A DNA stretch of 64,000 nucleotides from Agreia sp. COWG (GTDB lineage: Bacteria; Actinomycetota; Actinomycetes; Actinomycetales; Microbacteriaceae): contig NZ_LR882035.1 in NCBI RefSeq assembly GCF_904528075.1, forward strand, positions 3,286,001 to 3,350,000, read 5' to 3'. The position numbers and the translations under genes were made by a program. Shown here piece after piece: positions 35,301 through 42,945 of this stretch; positions within the stretch are counted from its first letter, which is position 1, and each line of letters opens with the position of its first letter. The notes below the pieces were generated by a model, which was not told where the DNA came from, made no database searches, and saw nothing but the letters and a program-made list of their open reading frames with translations.

Positions 35301-36773
35301 GGTGCGCCGGTTGATCAGGTCTTCGAGCCGCGACAGCAGGGCGAGGCCCGAACCGGGGTTGTCGGCGAGGTGATCTCCGGCCAGCGGGCTGTGCGCACTG
35401 CCGGTGTGCGGCATCCACTCGAGCCACTCCCAGCTGGTTCGCGAGGCCGGCGAGACGAGCGCTGTGACGACGAGCTCGGCGGGGGAGTGCAGGGCGGTCA
35501 GCTGGGCGAGCACGCCCCGCGTGACGCCGCGGCGCAGCTCGAGGGTGCCGGCGATGCCGAGCGCGCCGGCCTCGCGCAGATCGGCGACGATGGGCACCTC
35601 GTCGATGCGCGAGAAGCGCTCGGCCACCTCTTCGAGCTGCCCCCAGTACTCGGGCAGCGTGTCGTTCGACTGGGGCAGGGCGACCTCGTCGCGGCTGTGC
35701 GCGGTGCCGAGGCCGAGGCGCACGGTGAGAAACGCACCATGCTCAGGCCTGTGCGTCCACAGCAGGTGGCCGAGCCTGTGGGCGGAGTCGAGACTGTCGG
35801 CAACCGAGGGCGCCTCGCCGAGTCGCACGGCCCGCTGGATGCGCTGGCGCTCGTGCAGCTTGTCGACGAAGGCCGTCAGCGACAGCGTGAACTGCTTGAT
35901 GGCGTCTTTCAGTTGGCGCCGCGCGGTGAGCTTGTGATCGATGTACGTGCCGATCATCAGCAGGGGGCTCAAGGCGATGAACACGACGCTCAGGATGTTG
36001 CGGGTGAACAGGTAGAGCACCACGCCCATGATGAGCGGCGCGATGAGCGCCACGATCGGAAAGCGCAGTGGCTGCGGCCTGCCGGGCGGCTCGGGGGCGG
36101 GGTACTTCTCGCCGGGGTAGCGGGCCACGACGCGGGGCGAGCGGTTGAACTCGATCACGGGAGTCGACGGCGCTGCACCGCCGAGGCGCTGCAGCGGAAC
36201 GACGCAGATGCCTGTGTCGCCGAGCACCACCACGTCGGCCGAGCTCAGCGCTGTGCGGGCGACCTGCTCGCCACCCATCAGCAGGCCGTTGGCACTGTTC
36301 ATGTCGGTGATCTCGACGATCTCACCCACGTTGATGCGTGCGTGCCGCTTCGACACGAGGGTGTCTGTCAGCCGCACGTCCACACCGCGTTCGCGGCCGA
36401 TGTAGCTGGTGCCGAACGGCAGGGCGAACTCGGCACCGGCATCCGGCCCCGACAGCACCCGCAGGGTGGCCGCCGCCGCGCCGCGCTGAGAGCCAGGAGT
36501 GTCGTAATCCTCGCTGTGCTGACGGATCTCGATGGTCGACCCCGACCGCAGGCCGGCGTCGAGCAGCGTGGCCTGCGGGTCGAGCACGCGAGCCTGGCCG
36601 GATGTCTCGGTCACCTGCAGGGTGAGCCTCGGCGGGGCCGTGGTCGCCGCGTTAGCCGGATCCGCTGTGTAGAGCGCCTCGGCGACGTTCGAGACGCTCG
36701 CCGTCGCGTCTGCCGTGACGGCCACGTTCGTGCTTGTTCCGCCGCCGCGTGAGAGCTGGAGTTTGAGATGCAT
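32316..36773 (-). CDS. EssC/EccC-like FtsK-type ATPase of a type VII-like secretion system
   Basis: A 1485-aa protein from ATG 36773, three bases after the preceding stop. Order: ubiquitin-like segment (1-85), FHA domain (about 104-190, YIGRERGVDVRLTD...KRHARI), two membrane helices (about 238-277), a cytoplasmic linker, and three FtsK/SpoIIIE domains. The first has Walker A GGTTGAGKS at about 701-709 and LLIVVDEFAAL; the second has GTGGSGKSA; the third has GSSGSGRSTAL, in which the Walker Lys is Arg. This length and order match EssC, the motor of firmicute type VII systems, rather than split EccCa/CbD. It would drive export of WXG100 substrates. FHA suggests control by the kinase encoded upstream. 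Confidence 0.9.
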   Translation of the reverse strand: MHLKLQLSRGGGTSTNVAVTADATASVSNVAEALYTADPANAATTAPPRLTLQVTETSGQARVLDPQATLLDAGLRSGSTIEIRQHSEDYDTPGSQRGAAAATLRVLSGPDAGAEFALPFGTSYIGRERGVDVRLTDTLVSKRHARINVGEIVEITDMNSANGLLMGGEQVARTALSSADVVVLGDTGICVVPLQRLGGAAPSTPVIEFNRSPRVVARYPGEKYPAPEPPGRPQPLRFPIVALIAPLIMGVVLYLFTRNILSVVFIALSPLLMIGTYIDHKLTARRQLKDAIKQFTLSLTAFVDKLHERQRIQRAVRLGEAPSVADSLDSAHRLGHLLWTHRPEHGAFLTVRLGLGTAHSRDEVALPQSNDTLPEYWGQLEEVAERFSRIDEVPIVADLREAGALGIAGTLELRRGVTRGVLAQLTALHSPAELVVTALVSPASRTSWEWLEWMPHTGSAHSPLAGDHLADNPGSGLALLSRLEDLINRRTSEAPSARGALENPDVRKKKDDQSDVPLPITPAVIVVIEDDAPVDRGRLNRLVERGADANVHVVWSAPSIAHLPAACRSFVSLDSDVQGGTVGQVRLGEHTFPVACETVELEAAHSYARHLAPVVDVGSPIDDESDLPRTVSYLSLVGPELADEPDTVVERWRESNSIAVRDGSPPVRRKKEGSLRALVGHSGTEPFYLDIRNQGPHALVGGTTGAGKSEFLQSWVLGMAAAHSPDRATFLFIDYKGGAAFADCVALPHTVGLVTDLSPHLVRRALTSLRAELRYREHLLNRKKAKDLVSLEKTGDPETPPSLLIVVDEFAALVQEVPEFVDGVVDVAQRGRSLGLHLILATQRPAGVIKDNLRANTNLRIALRMADAEDSSDILGTPMAAYFDQSIPGRGAAKTGPGRLASFQTGYAGGWTTNEPPRPRIDISEMNFGAGAEWDVPQIEAREEADPGPNDIARLVTSIRTAARRADIPDPRKPWLDELASVYDFSLLPNPRNDERLLLGVIDEPENQIQPTVFYEPDRDGNMAIYGTGGSGKSATLRTIAVAAAITPRGGPVHVYGLDFGSSGLSMLEELPHVGAIIDGDDQERVIRLLRMLRDTVDDRSVRYSAVRAGSIGEYRRIANAPAEPRILVLIDGITAFREQYEFGGHSAWFTTFSQIASDGRQVGVHFVITGDRPNSVPASLGSTIQRRLVLRLASEDDYSLVGVPKDTLTATSPPGRGLMGGNEIQIAVLGADANVAIQSREVAKLAEAMRRQGIPPAPAIERLADSIALASLPITAGTLPVIAVRDDDLAPIGIAPRGAFMVAGSSGSGRSTALATLAAALRRAQPGIRLVHISPRKTSLTPLPLWSMSISEPSQVAAFADDIGAQLDAGTLRPDSFAIIIENIGELTGSPAENDVDRLVKRALRDEVFVVSESESSTWSQAWTLAGPFKGAKRGLLLVPGELDGDTLLGTSLGRFRRADLPPGRGFLVQQGRITKVQVAQHDS

Positions 36774-36775
36774 GA

Positions 36776-37558
36776 CTACCGGGCGTCTTTCGCGAGGGGT
36801 GTGGCTGCGGGTGACTGCGGCGTCTCGGCCGTGTCGTCGTCGAGGGCGGGCAGATCTGCCGTGGTGACGAGCCGCGAGAGAACGGCGTACTCCACGAGGC
36901 GGGCCCGTCGATTGGTGGCGAGGGCCCCCACTCCGCCCCGCAGGCCGTCGACGCCCTGTCGGCTGAGCTTGTCGCACACGTTGTCGAGCTTGCGGTTGAA
37001 GCGGCTCAGCACCCAGCCGAGGCGCTCCGCGGCCGCGGCCGACGAGGGGATCTCGCTCGTTCCGGTTCCCTCGCGGCGCAGCATCGGCTCGGCGAGCGCC
37101 AGGATCAGCAGCCACTGCGAGCGGGTGAACGTGACGGCGCCGACCGTGGTGGTTCCGTCGCTCGAGGTCGTGGGCTTCGACTCGACGAATGCCGGGGTCG
37201 ACGTGTGCACCATGAACTCGTAGGTGGTCGGCCCGGCAGTGAAGACCACGGAGGTGAGGCCGAACACCACGGGGAGCCGGGCCCCCGGTGCCAGCCAGGC
37301 CTGCATCGAGCCCGTGGCATCCGAGACCGAGGCCGAGAGGCGCGAGCCCACGTTGATGAGCCACCACAGGCCGTCGATGCAGGCGATCTGAAGGAAGCGC
37401 CGGTGCAGGTACTGGTTGTCGTCGATGTCGAGGTCGGCGTCGCGGCCGATCTCGAAGGGCGTGGCGGGGTCGAGGGTGAACCACTCGCCGCAATACTCGA
37501 CGCTGGCGTCGGCCACAGTGGCGGTCGCCGCGTCGCGAGTGCCGGTCTTGTCGGTCAT
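36776..37558 (-). CDS. FHA-like domain protein of the secretion locus
   Basis: A 260-aa protein; ATG 37558 overlaps the TGA of the kinase gene by one base (TGATG). The N-terminal half looks FHA-like (FTLDPATPFEIGRDADLDIDDNQYLHRRFLQIACIDGLWWLINVG), though the usual Ser-His pair is replaced by LHRR. The C-terminal part (FTRSQWLLILALAEPML...AERLGWVLSRFNRKLDNVCDKL) resembles a winged-helix segment. It probably recognises a phosphorylated partner, or acts as a scaffold between kinase and ATPase. I do not know a named family for the whole protein. Confidence 0.72.
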   Translation of the reverse strand: MTDKTGTRDAATATVADASVEYCGEWFTLDPATPFEIGRDADLDIDDNQYLHRRFLQIACIDGLWWLINVGSRLSASVSDATGSMQAWLAPGARLPVVFGLTSVVFTAGPTTYEFMVHTSTPAFVESKPTTSSDGTTTVGAVTFTRSQWLLILALAEPMLRREGTGTSEIPSSAAAAERLGWVLSRFNRKLDNVCDKLSRQGVDGLRGGVGALATNRRARLVEYAVLSRLVTTADLPALDDDTAETPQSPAATPLAKDAR

Positions 37559-39192
37559 CAGGGCGCACATCCTGTCACGGGGTCGGAGGCTCGGCCATCG
37601 GTGCGGCGCACGCTCACTTCGATGCAGGTCTTCTGACCCTCGGCGGGAACGACCGTCACCGTGGCATCGGAGGTCGATGAGAGCGACGGCTCGGCACCGG
37701 GAACGAGCAGGCCCCACTGAAAGACGTCACCCTTCTGCGGGTCTGGGTTCTTCCAGGTGAAGACGATGCCGCCCTCGCCGGCGGCGCCGACGACGTCGGT
37801 GGGCGCCTGCACTCGGCCGGCCGGGATCACGTCGACGGGCTTTGCCGCCTCCTCTGTCGGCACAGCGGCGGGGCTACCCGCCCCCGCGTTCAGGGCGAAT
37901 ACGATGCCGCCGACTGCGAGTAGCAGTACGAGCGAGATCGCCCCGATGATCAGGGGGAGCCGGCGCGAGCGGCTCTCCGCCGGCTCGACACCCGCCGCGG
38001 GCACGACCGGCGCGCGATGCTGCGTCTCCTCTACCCCCGGCGAGGTGAGTTCGAACGGGCTGGGGCCGGATGCCGCGCGGCCCGGCTGCACAACCGGCGG
38101 CTGGCCGCGGCGCTGGGTCTGTTCGACCTCGCCCAGCGCGGAGGCTGCCCCGAGTGGCGCAACGCCCACGGGTGGGATCTGGGCACGGGGCGGGGTGGCC
38201 TGGGCGGCGGCGCGGCGAGCGGTACCAGTGACCGGGGCCGTCGGGTCGATCGTGACGATGCCGCGGATGCGCGTGTTGCCGTCGTCCTCCTCCTCCTCGG
38301 CCGCGCTCGGCAGTGAGTCGTCGAGAACGTCGGCCGGGGTCACCGAGAGGCTGAGCTCGAGCTGCGCCTTCTGCAGCGCCCTCGCGAATTCGAGGGCCGA
38401 CGAGTAACGATCGGCCTCGCGCCGTGCCATCGCCGTGGCGAGGATCTGCTCGAGCGAATCCGGTACGTCGGCTCGGCCGGTGCGAGCCAGGGGCGCCTGC
38501 TGGATGCGGTTGATGAGGTCGAGGCCGCCATTCGCGCCCCCGGGCACCTCGAACGGGGAGCGCCCCGCGAGAAGCGTGTAGACAGTGGCGCCGAGCGCGT
38601 AGATGTCCCCGCCGGGCCCGCTCTTCGAGGTGCTTCCGAAGACCTCGGGGGGCGACCACGGAATGGACATCCCCACCGCGGCCTCGTCGCCGCCGCCGAC
38701 CACCGTCACCGAGATGCCGAAGTCGGTCAGGGCCGGGCGGTTGTATTCCGTTGTGAGAATATTGGCCGGTTTGATATCACGATGAAGGATTCCGGCTCGG
38801 TGAGCGGTCTCGACAGCTCCTGCCACCTGGATCCCGATGCGCAGCGCCTCGGCCACGCTGATCTTCTCGCGGCGGTACCGAGCCGCGAGATTCGGCCTCG
38901 AGCAGTACTCCATGACCAGGTAGGGGCGGCCATCGGCGGCGATGTCGGCCTGGTAGATCGTGACGATCGAGGGGTGCGTCGACAGCTGCGCCATGAGGTT
39001 GGCCTCGGCGTCGAAGTTCTCCCTGGCCCCTTCGGTGAGGGACTCGCTCAGCAGAACCTTGATGGCGACGCGGCGTCGCGGCATCCTTTGCTCGTAGAGG
39101 AATACATCGGCGAAACCGCCGGATCCGAGCAGCTGTTCGTGGGTGAATCCAGGGATCTCGGGGGGCGCCGAGGGTGGGCGACGCGCGTTCAC
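37558..39192 (-). CDS. Membrane Ser/Thr protein kinase of the secretion locus
   Basis: 544 aa from GTG 39192 (GTGA overlap with the upstream FHA gene). The N-terminal kinase domain (about 18-275) has GSGGFADVF (Gly-rich loop), VAIKVL (Lys), HRDIKPANIL (catalytic loop) and DFGIS. Its activation segment ends WSPPE instead of the usual YxAPE. A Pro/Thr-rich linker leads to one membrane helix (LPLIIGAISLVLLLAVGGIVF, about residue 428) and a short extracytoplasmic tail of about 95 residues with two Cys, possibly a fibronectin-like sensor. It likely phosphorylates FHA partners of the locus, countered by the adjacent PP2C phosphatase. Fold resembles PknB-type Hanks kinases. Confidence 0.93.
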   Translation of the reverse strand: MNARRPPSAPPEIPGFTHEQLLGSGGFADVFLYEQRMPRRRVAIKVLLSESLTEGARENFDAEANLMAQLSTHPSIVTIYQADIAADGRPYLVMEYCSRPNLAARYRREKISVAEALRIGIQVAGAVETAHRAGILHRDIKPANILTTEYNRPALTDFGISVTVVGGGDEAAVGMSIPWSPPEVFGSTSKSGPGGDIYALGATVYTLLAGRSPFEVPGGANGGLDLINRIQQAPLARTGRADVPDSLEQILATAMARREADRYSSALEFARALQKAQLELSLSVTPADVLDDSLPSAAEEEEDDGNTRIRGIVTIDPTAPVTGTARRAAAQATPPRAQIPPVGVAPLGAASALGEVEQTQRRGQPPVVQPGRAASGPSPFELTSPGVEETQHRAPVVPAAGVEPAESRSRRLPLIIGAISLVLLLAVGGIVFALNAGAGSPAAVPTEEAAKPVDVIPAGRVQAPTDVVGAAGEGGIVFTWKNPDPQKGDVFQWGLLVPGAEPSLSSTSDATVTVVPAEGQKTCIEVSVRRTDGRASDPVTGCAP

Positions 39193-40781
39193 GGAAGCTC
39201 CTCGAACAGCAGCGTGACGCCGTCACCGATATCGACGATGTCGCCGTTCAGCACCAGCACGGGCTCGCTCGGCGAAAGCCTCAGCGGTGGGGTTCCTGCG
39301 CGATGCAGCACCGAACCGTTGGTCGTGTCGAGGTCGACGACCAGAACGTGGCGGCCTTCGACTCGCACCTCGAGATGGCTGCGCGATACGTCCTGATCGG
39401 GGCTCGCGACCGTGACCAGGTGCGGAAGCACGTCACCTTGAACGCGCTGGGCACGAGGTCTGCGGCCCACGATGACCGGGCGATCGAGCGTGACCACGTC
39501 GCCGGTCGCGAGCACGATGCGACCGGGGCCGCCGGCCGGATCGGCGGAGGAGTCGTCAGCAGCGGCGAGGCGACGCATGGCCTCGAGCTCCGACACGGTC
39601 ACCGTGAGGCCGTCATGATCGTTCTCCGCTGGTGGCGTGGCCGACGCGGAGGCAGGGGTGGGGGACGACGCGGGTGCGGGCTGACCGCCGTAGCCGGCGG
39701 CGGCAGCGCCGACACCGGCGAACCCCGGCACCCGGTCGATGAGGCCGGTCGGCGGGGGAGCCGTCCACTCTTTCGAAGAGACCTGCGGCGCCTCGGTTTC
39801 GACCTCGGGCCTGGGCGCCGATGGGGCCTCGGGTTGGGCGGGCGTGACGGCAGCCGACGCGGGCTCGTCGTCGGGCTCGTCGTCGAGGCGTACTGCAGCC
39901 TCTTCGACAGATTTGACGACCGTGGCACCCCACAGGTGGTCGTACGCGTCATCGGGCAGCTCGGTCACGGTGGGGCCGAAGTCCTCCGGCTCGGCGTGGG
40001 CTGGTTCGACGGGGGCCGCGGGTTCGACGGGCGGCTGCTCGACGGGCGGTTCCGCGATGGCCGGTTCCTCGATGGGCGGGCTCCCGTCGGGCAGCTCGTC
40101 GACCGTCTCCTCGACGTCGAGCGCAAGCGCCGGGGTCGACTCGATTTCGGGCATCGGCACCGGCACCGGCTCCGCCGCCAGCTCGCGTGCAGGCTCCCGG
40201 TGCAGCGGAGCGGAGGCGACAAATTCGGGCAGCACGGGTGCAGCGGGCGGCGAGGCGACGACGGGGAGACTGGCTTCCGGCGCGGGTACGGGCGCGACGA
40301 CGGTGACCGCCGCATCCGGCACCGCTGGGGAGCGCTCGACGAGCGACAGCGAGACCGCGCGGCACAGGACGACGCCGCTGCGGATACCGAGCCACTCGGA
40401 GCCATCGACGCCCTCGCTCGACACCACGAAGCTCTCGGCCGCTGACACGACGCGCTCGTTCCAGGTGGTGACCTGCTCGCCCGACACGGTCACGGGCGCG
40501 TCGGCTCCGACCTCTGTCACGTCGATGCGCAACGCCCCCCGCACGGCGAGGCGCAGCTCACTGCCCGATGCCACAGCCACGGCGAACGGCGGGATGGCCT
40601 TGATGCTCGCACCGAACTCGGCCGTGAGGGCCTCGAGCACGCCGCCCAGTCCGTCGCCGTCGTCGAGGCTGCGCCAGATGCGATCCAAGAGAGCACCGTC
40701 GAGGGTGCTGGGAAACAGTGCGACAGCGCCGGATGCGACGACTCCGCGCCACGTGCCCGGCTGGTAAGTGAGGCGGGTCAT
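39189..40781 (-). CDS. FHA domain protein, 530 aa
   Basis: ATG 40781 overlaps the phosphatase stop (ATGA). The N-terminal 150 residues form an unrecognised globular domain, followed by a long Pro/Glu/Ala-rich disordered linker of about 250 residues. The C-terminal FHA domain (about 420-530) shows VIVGRRPRAQ, SRSHLEVRVEG and DLDTTNGSVLH, the conserved phosphothreonine-binding positions Arg, Ser-His and Asn. It likely links the kinase to other members by binding their phosphorylated Thr. No signal peptide or membrane helix is present. Confidence 0.82.
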   Translation of the reverse strand: MTRLTYQPGTWRGVVASGAVALFPSTLDGALLDRIWRSLDDGDGLGGVLEALTAEFGASIKAIPPFAVAVASGSELRLAVRGALRIDVTEVGADAPVTVSGEQVTTWNERVVSAAESFVVSSEGVDGSEWLGIRSGVVLCRAVSLSLVERSPAVPDAAVTVVAPVPAPEASLPVVASPPAAPVLPEFVASAPLHREPARELAAEPVPVPMPEIESTPALALDVEETVDELPDGSPPIEEPAIAEPPVEQPPVEPAAPVEPAHAEPEDFGPTVTELPDDAYDHLWGATVVKSVEEAAVRLDDEPDDEPASAAVTPAQPEAPSAPRPEVETEAPQVSSKEWTAPPPTGLIDRVPGFAGVGAAAAGYGGQPAPASSPTPASASATPPAENDHDGLTVTVSELEAMRRLAAADDSSADPAGGPGRIVLATGDVVTLDRPVIVGRRPRAQRVQGDVLPHLVTVASPDQDVSRSHLEVRVEGRHVLVVDLDTTNGSVLHRAGTPPLRLSPSEPVLVLNGDIVDIGDGVTLLFEELP

Positions 40782-41602
40782 CGCGCGACTCCTGTGATCG
40801 GGGCGTTGCCGCGCGGAATGGTGTCATCGGGCATCGCGGTGTCCTGCTCGGTCTCCGACAGCCGGGCGTCCACGACGACAGCGGTCAGGTTGTCGTGCCC
40901 ACCCCGAGCCATCCCCTCGCGAACGAGGTGGTCGGCCGCCATCTGGGGGTCTTTCTCCACCGAGAGTATTCGGGCGATCGTCTCGGTGTCGACCTCTCCA
41001 GAGACACCGTCGGAACAGATGAACATGCGGTCACCCTCCTCGATCGGCACGAGCCAGAAATCGGGCCGATAGTCTCCACCGGCCCCGAGGGCGCGCGTGA
41101 TCACATTGCGGGCCGGATGCACGGCTGCCGCCGCGATGTCGATTCCGCCGCCGTCGAGCAGTTCCTGCACCACCGAGTGATCGATGCTGATCTGCTCGAG
41201 CGAATCGCCGTTCAGCCTGTAGGTGCGCGAGTCGCCGAGGTTGAAGACGAGCCACAGTGCCACGCCGTCGCTCTCGACGACCGCCACGCCCGAGACCGTC
41301 GTGCCGGCCCGACGCTTGCCGCCTGAGCTCAGCTCGCTGATCGAACGGTAGGCGCGGTCGAAGGCTGCGCGAACGTCTATGGGGGCCACGGTGGGTCTGC
41401 CGGTGAGGCCGTCGAACGACTCGACGACGATCGCGCTGGCGCGCTCTCCCGCCTCGTGCCCGCCCATTCCATCCGCGACAAGAAAGACGGGTGACGCGGC
41501 GAGGTAGGCGTCCTCGTTCGCCGGTCGCTTGAGCCCCCGGTGCGTGGCGGCGCCGGAGTGCAGAACGACCGAGGATGCGCCCACGGGCGGCGGCGGCGTC
41601 AC
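40778..41602 (-). CDS. PP2C-family protein phosphatase
   Basis: 274 aa, GTG 41602 overlapping the upstream stop (GTGA). PPM motifs are intact: RPANEDAYLA, FLVADGMGGHEAGERAS (metal ligands Asp and Gly), and DGVSGEVD plus GGHDNLTAVVVDA near the C-terminus. It is a soluble enzyme that would dephosphorylate Ser/Thr residues using two metal ions, reversing the neighbouring kinase. It has no extra sensor domain. Confidence 0.93.
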   Translation of the reverse strand: MTPPPPVGASSVVLHSGAATHRGLKRPANEDAYLAASPVFLVADGMGGHEAGERASAIVVESFDGLTGRPTVAPIDVRAAFDRAYRSISELSSGGKRRAGTTVSGVAVVESDGVALWLVFNLGDSRTYRLNGDSLEQISIDHSVVQELLDGGGIDIAAAAVHPARNVITRALGAGGDYRPDFWLVPIEEGDRMFICSDGVSGEVDTETIARILSVEKDPQMAADHLVREGMARGGHDNLTAVVVDARLSETEQDTAMPDDTIPRGNAPITGVAR

Positions 41603-42945
41603 GGCGCCACCGTCACGGTGAAGACACGGGTTCCGACGCGCACGCGGTCGCCGCTTCGCACCGTCATGCGCTGCCCCGGGGTGAGCGGCGATTCGATGCC
41701 GTCGGCGCGCACGATCGCGGAGCCGTTCGTCGAGCGACGATCCGTCATCCAGAGGCTGCCCGGCTGCACCTCGAACTCAATGTGGGTTTTCGAGATGGAG
41801 CGGGTGTCACCGCCGATCTGCACGAGCATGTCGCCAGCTGCGTCATAGGGGGAGACGGGATCGCGCCCGAGCACGCCGTGCCCGGTGATCACGTAGCTCT
41901 CGCCAGTGTCGAACAGCAGCGTCACGGTGCCCGGCGGCACAGCCCCGACGGGAATCGAGGTGCTGAGCTTCGTTCCGTCGAGGTCTTCGCCCCCGAACGT
42001 GGGCTGCGGGTCGAACGAGGGGATGGCCTCGATGGGCGCCTGAGCCGGAGCGGTCGGCGGAGCCGGGGGAGCCGGGGCGGCCGGCGCCGCAGCGAACGGC
42101 TCGGCGGTGGGCGCGACGCGGACGACAGCGGCGGGCTCAGGAGCAGTCTCGACGACCGGAGAGGGCGCCTGCTGCGCGGCCGGCGCCGCGGCCGGCAGGT
42201 CGTCGATGACCTCGCCGACGTCTTGTGCGAGCGGATTCGGCCCTGCGTTCACGTCGATGACCCACGTGCCGGCCACCCGGTCGTGCCAGCCGCGGAGACG
42301 CCTCATGGGGTCCCACAGCGGCGAGAGGTAGACCACGAGCTGACCGACGTAGAACACCACGCTGCCCGCCCACACGATGATCGAGCGCAGCAGCATCCGG
42401 CCGATGCCCGGCTTCGCCAGGCTGTCGCTCTTCACGATGCGCAGGCCCAGGATGCGCTTTCCGAGCGAGAACCCGGCGAACGCCTGCAGCAGCAGCATCG
42501 CGAGCGGGTACAGGCCGCTCGCCGCCAGGATGAGCACGGCCGGCAGACCAGAGACCGATGCGGAGACGCCGACCCCCGATGACGTGCTCCCCGAGGTGGG
42601 CGTGCCGAAGATCCAGAGCACCGGCAGCGCCACGAGCAGGGTGAACACGGCGCCGAAGGCCCCGTCGATGACAAACGCCAGCACGCGCCGCCCGTAATTC
42701 GCGGCGACGACGGTGCTGAGCAGCAGGGGCGGGTGCACGGGGGTGGGCTGCCACGACGCGCTCGGCGACACTGCCGGGGCGCCGAGCGCCGCGGCCTGGG
42801 ACCTCGTCGAGGTGGGCGTTCCGCACGCCAGGCAGAACGGGGCGCTCCTGTGCACGGCCGAGCCGCAGCGCACGCACGGCACGGTCTCTGCCGAACCGGG
42901 CTGGGCCGCGGCGCCGGTGCCGGCCGGCAGGGGTGGGGTACTCAC
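41599..42945 (-). CDS. Zinc-ribbon / RDD / FHA membrane protein
   Basis: A 448-aa protein from GTG 42945 (AAAGG 9 bases upstream; GTGA overlap with the upstream stop). Residues about 20-40 have two CxxC knuckles (VPCVRCGSAVHRSAPFCLACG). An RDD domain with three to four membrane helices follows (about 80-210; YGRRVLAFVIDGAFGAVFTLL, GFSLGKRILGLRIVKSDS). An Ala/Pro-rich linker leads to a C-terminal FHA domain (HGVLGRDPVSP, SISKTHIEF, DRRSTNGSAIV). The combination suggests a membrane-tethered reader of phosphothreonine in the secretion complex. Confidence 0.85.
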   Translation of the reverse strand: MSTPPLPAGTGAAAQPGSAETVPCVRCGSAVHRSAPFCLACGTPTSTRSQAAALGAPAVSPSASWQPTPVHPPLLLSTVVAANYGRRVLAFVIDGAFGAVFTLLVALPVLWIFGTPTSGSTSSGVGVSASVSGLPAVLILAASGLYPLAMLLLQAFAGFSLGKRILGLRIVKSDSLAKPGIGRMLLRSIIVWAGSVVFYVGQLVVYLSPLWDPMRRLRGWHDRVAGTWVIDVNAGPNPLAQDVGEVIDDLPAAAPAAQQAPSPVVETAPEPAAVVRVAPTAEPFAAAPAAPAPPAPPTAPAQAPIEAIPSFDPQPTFGGEDLDGTKLSTSIPVGAVPPGTVTLLFDTGESYVITGHGVLGRDPVSPYDAAGDMLVQIGGDTRSISKTHIEFEVQPGSLWMTDRRSTNGSAIVRADGIESPLTPGQRMTVRSGDRVRVGTRVFTVTVAP

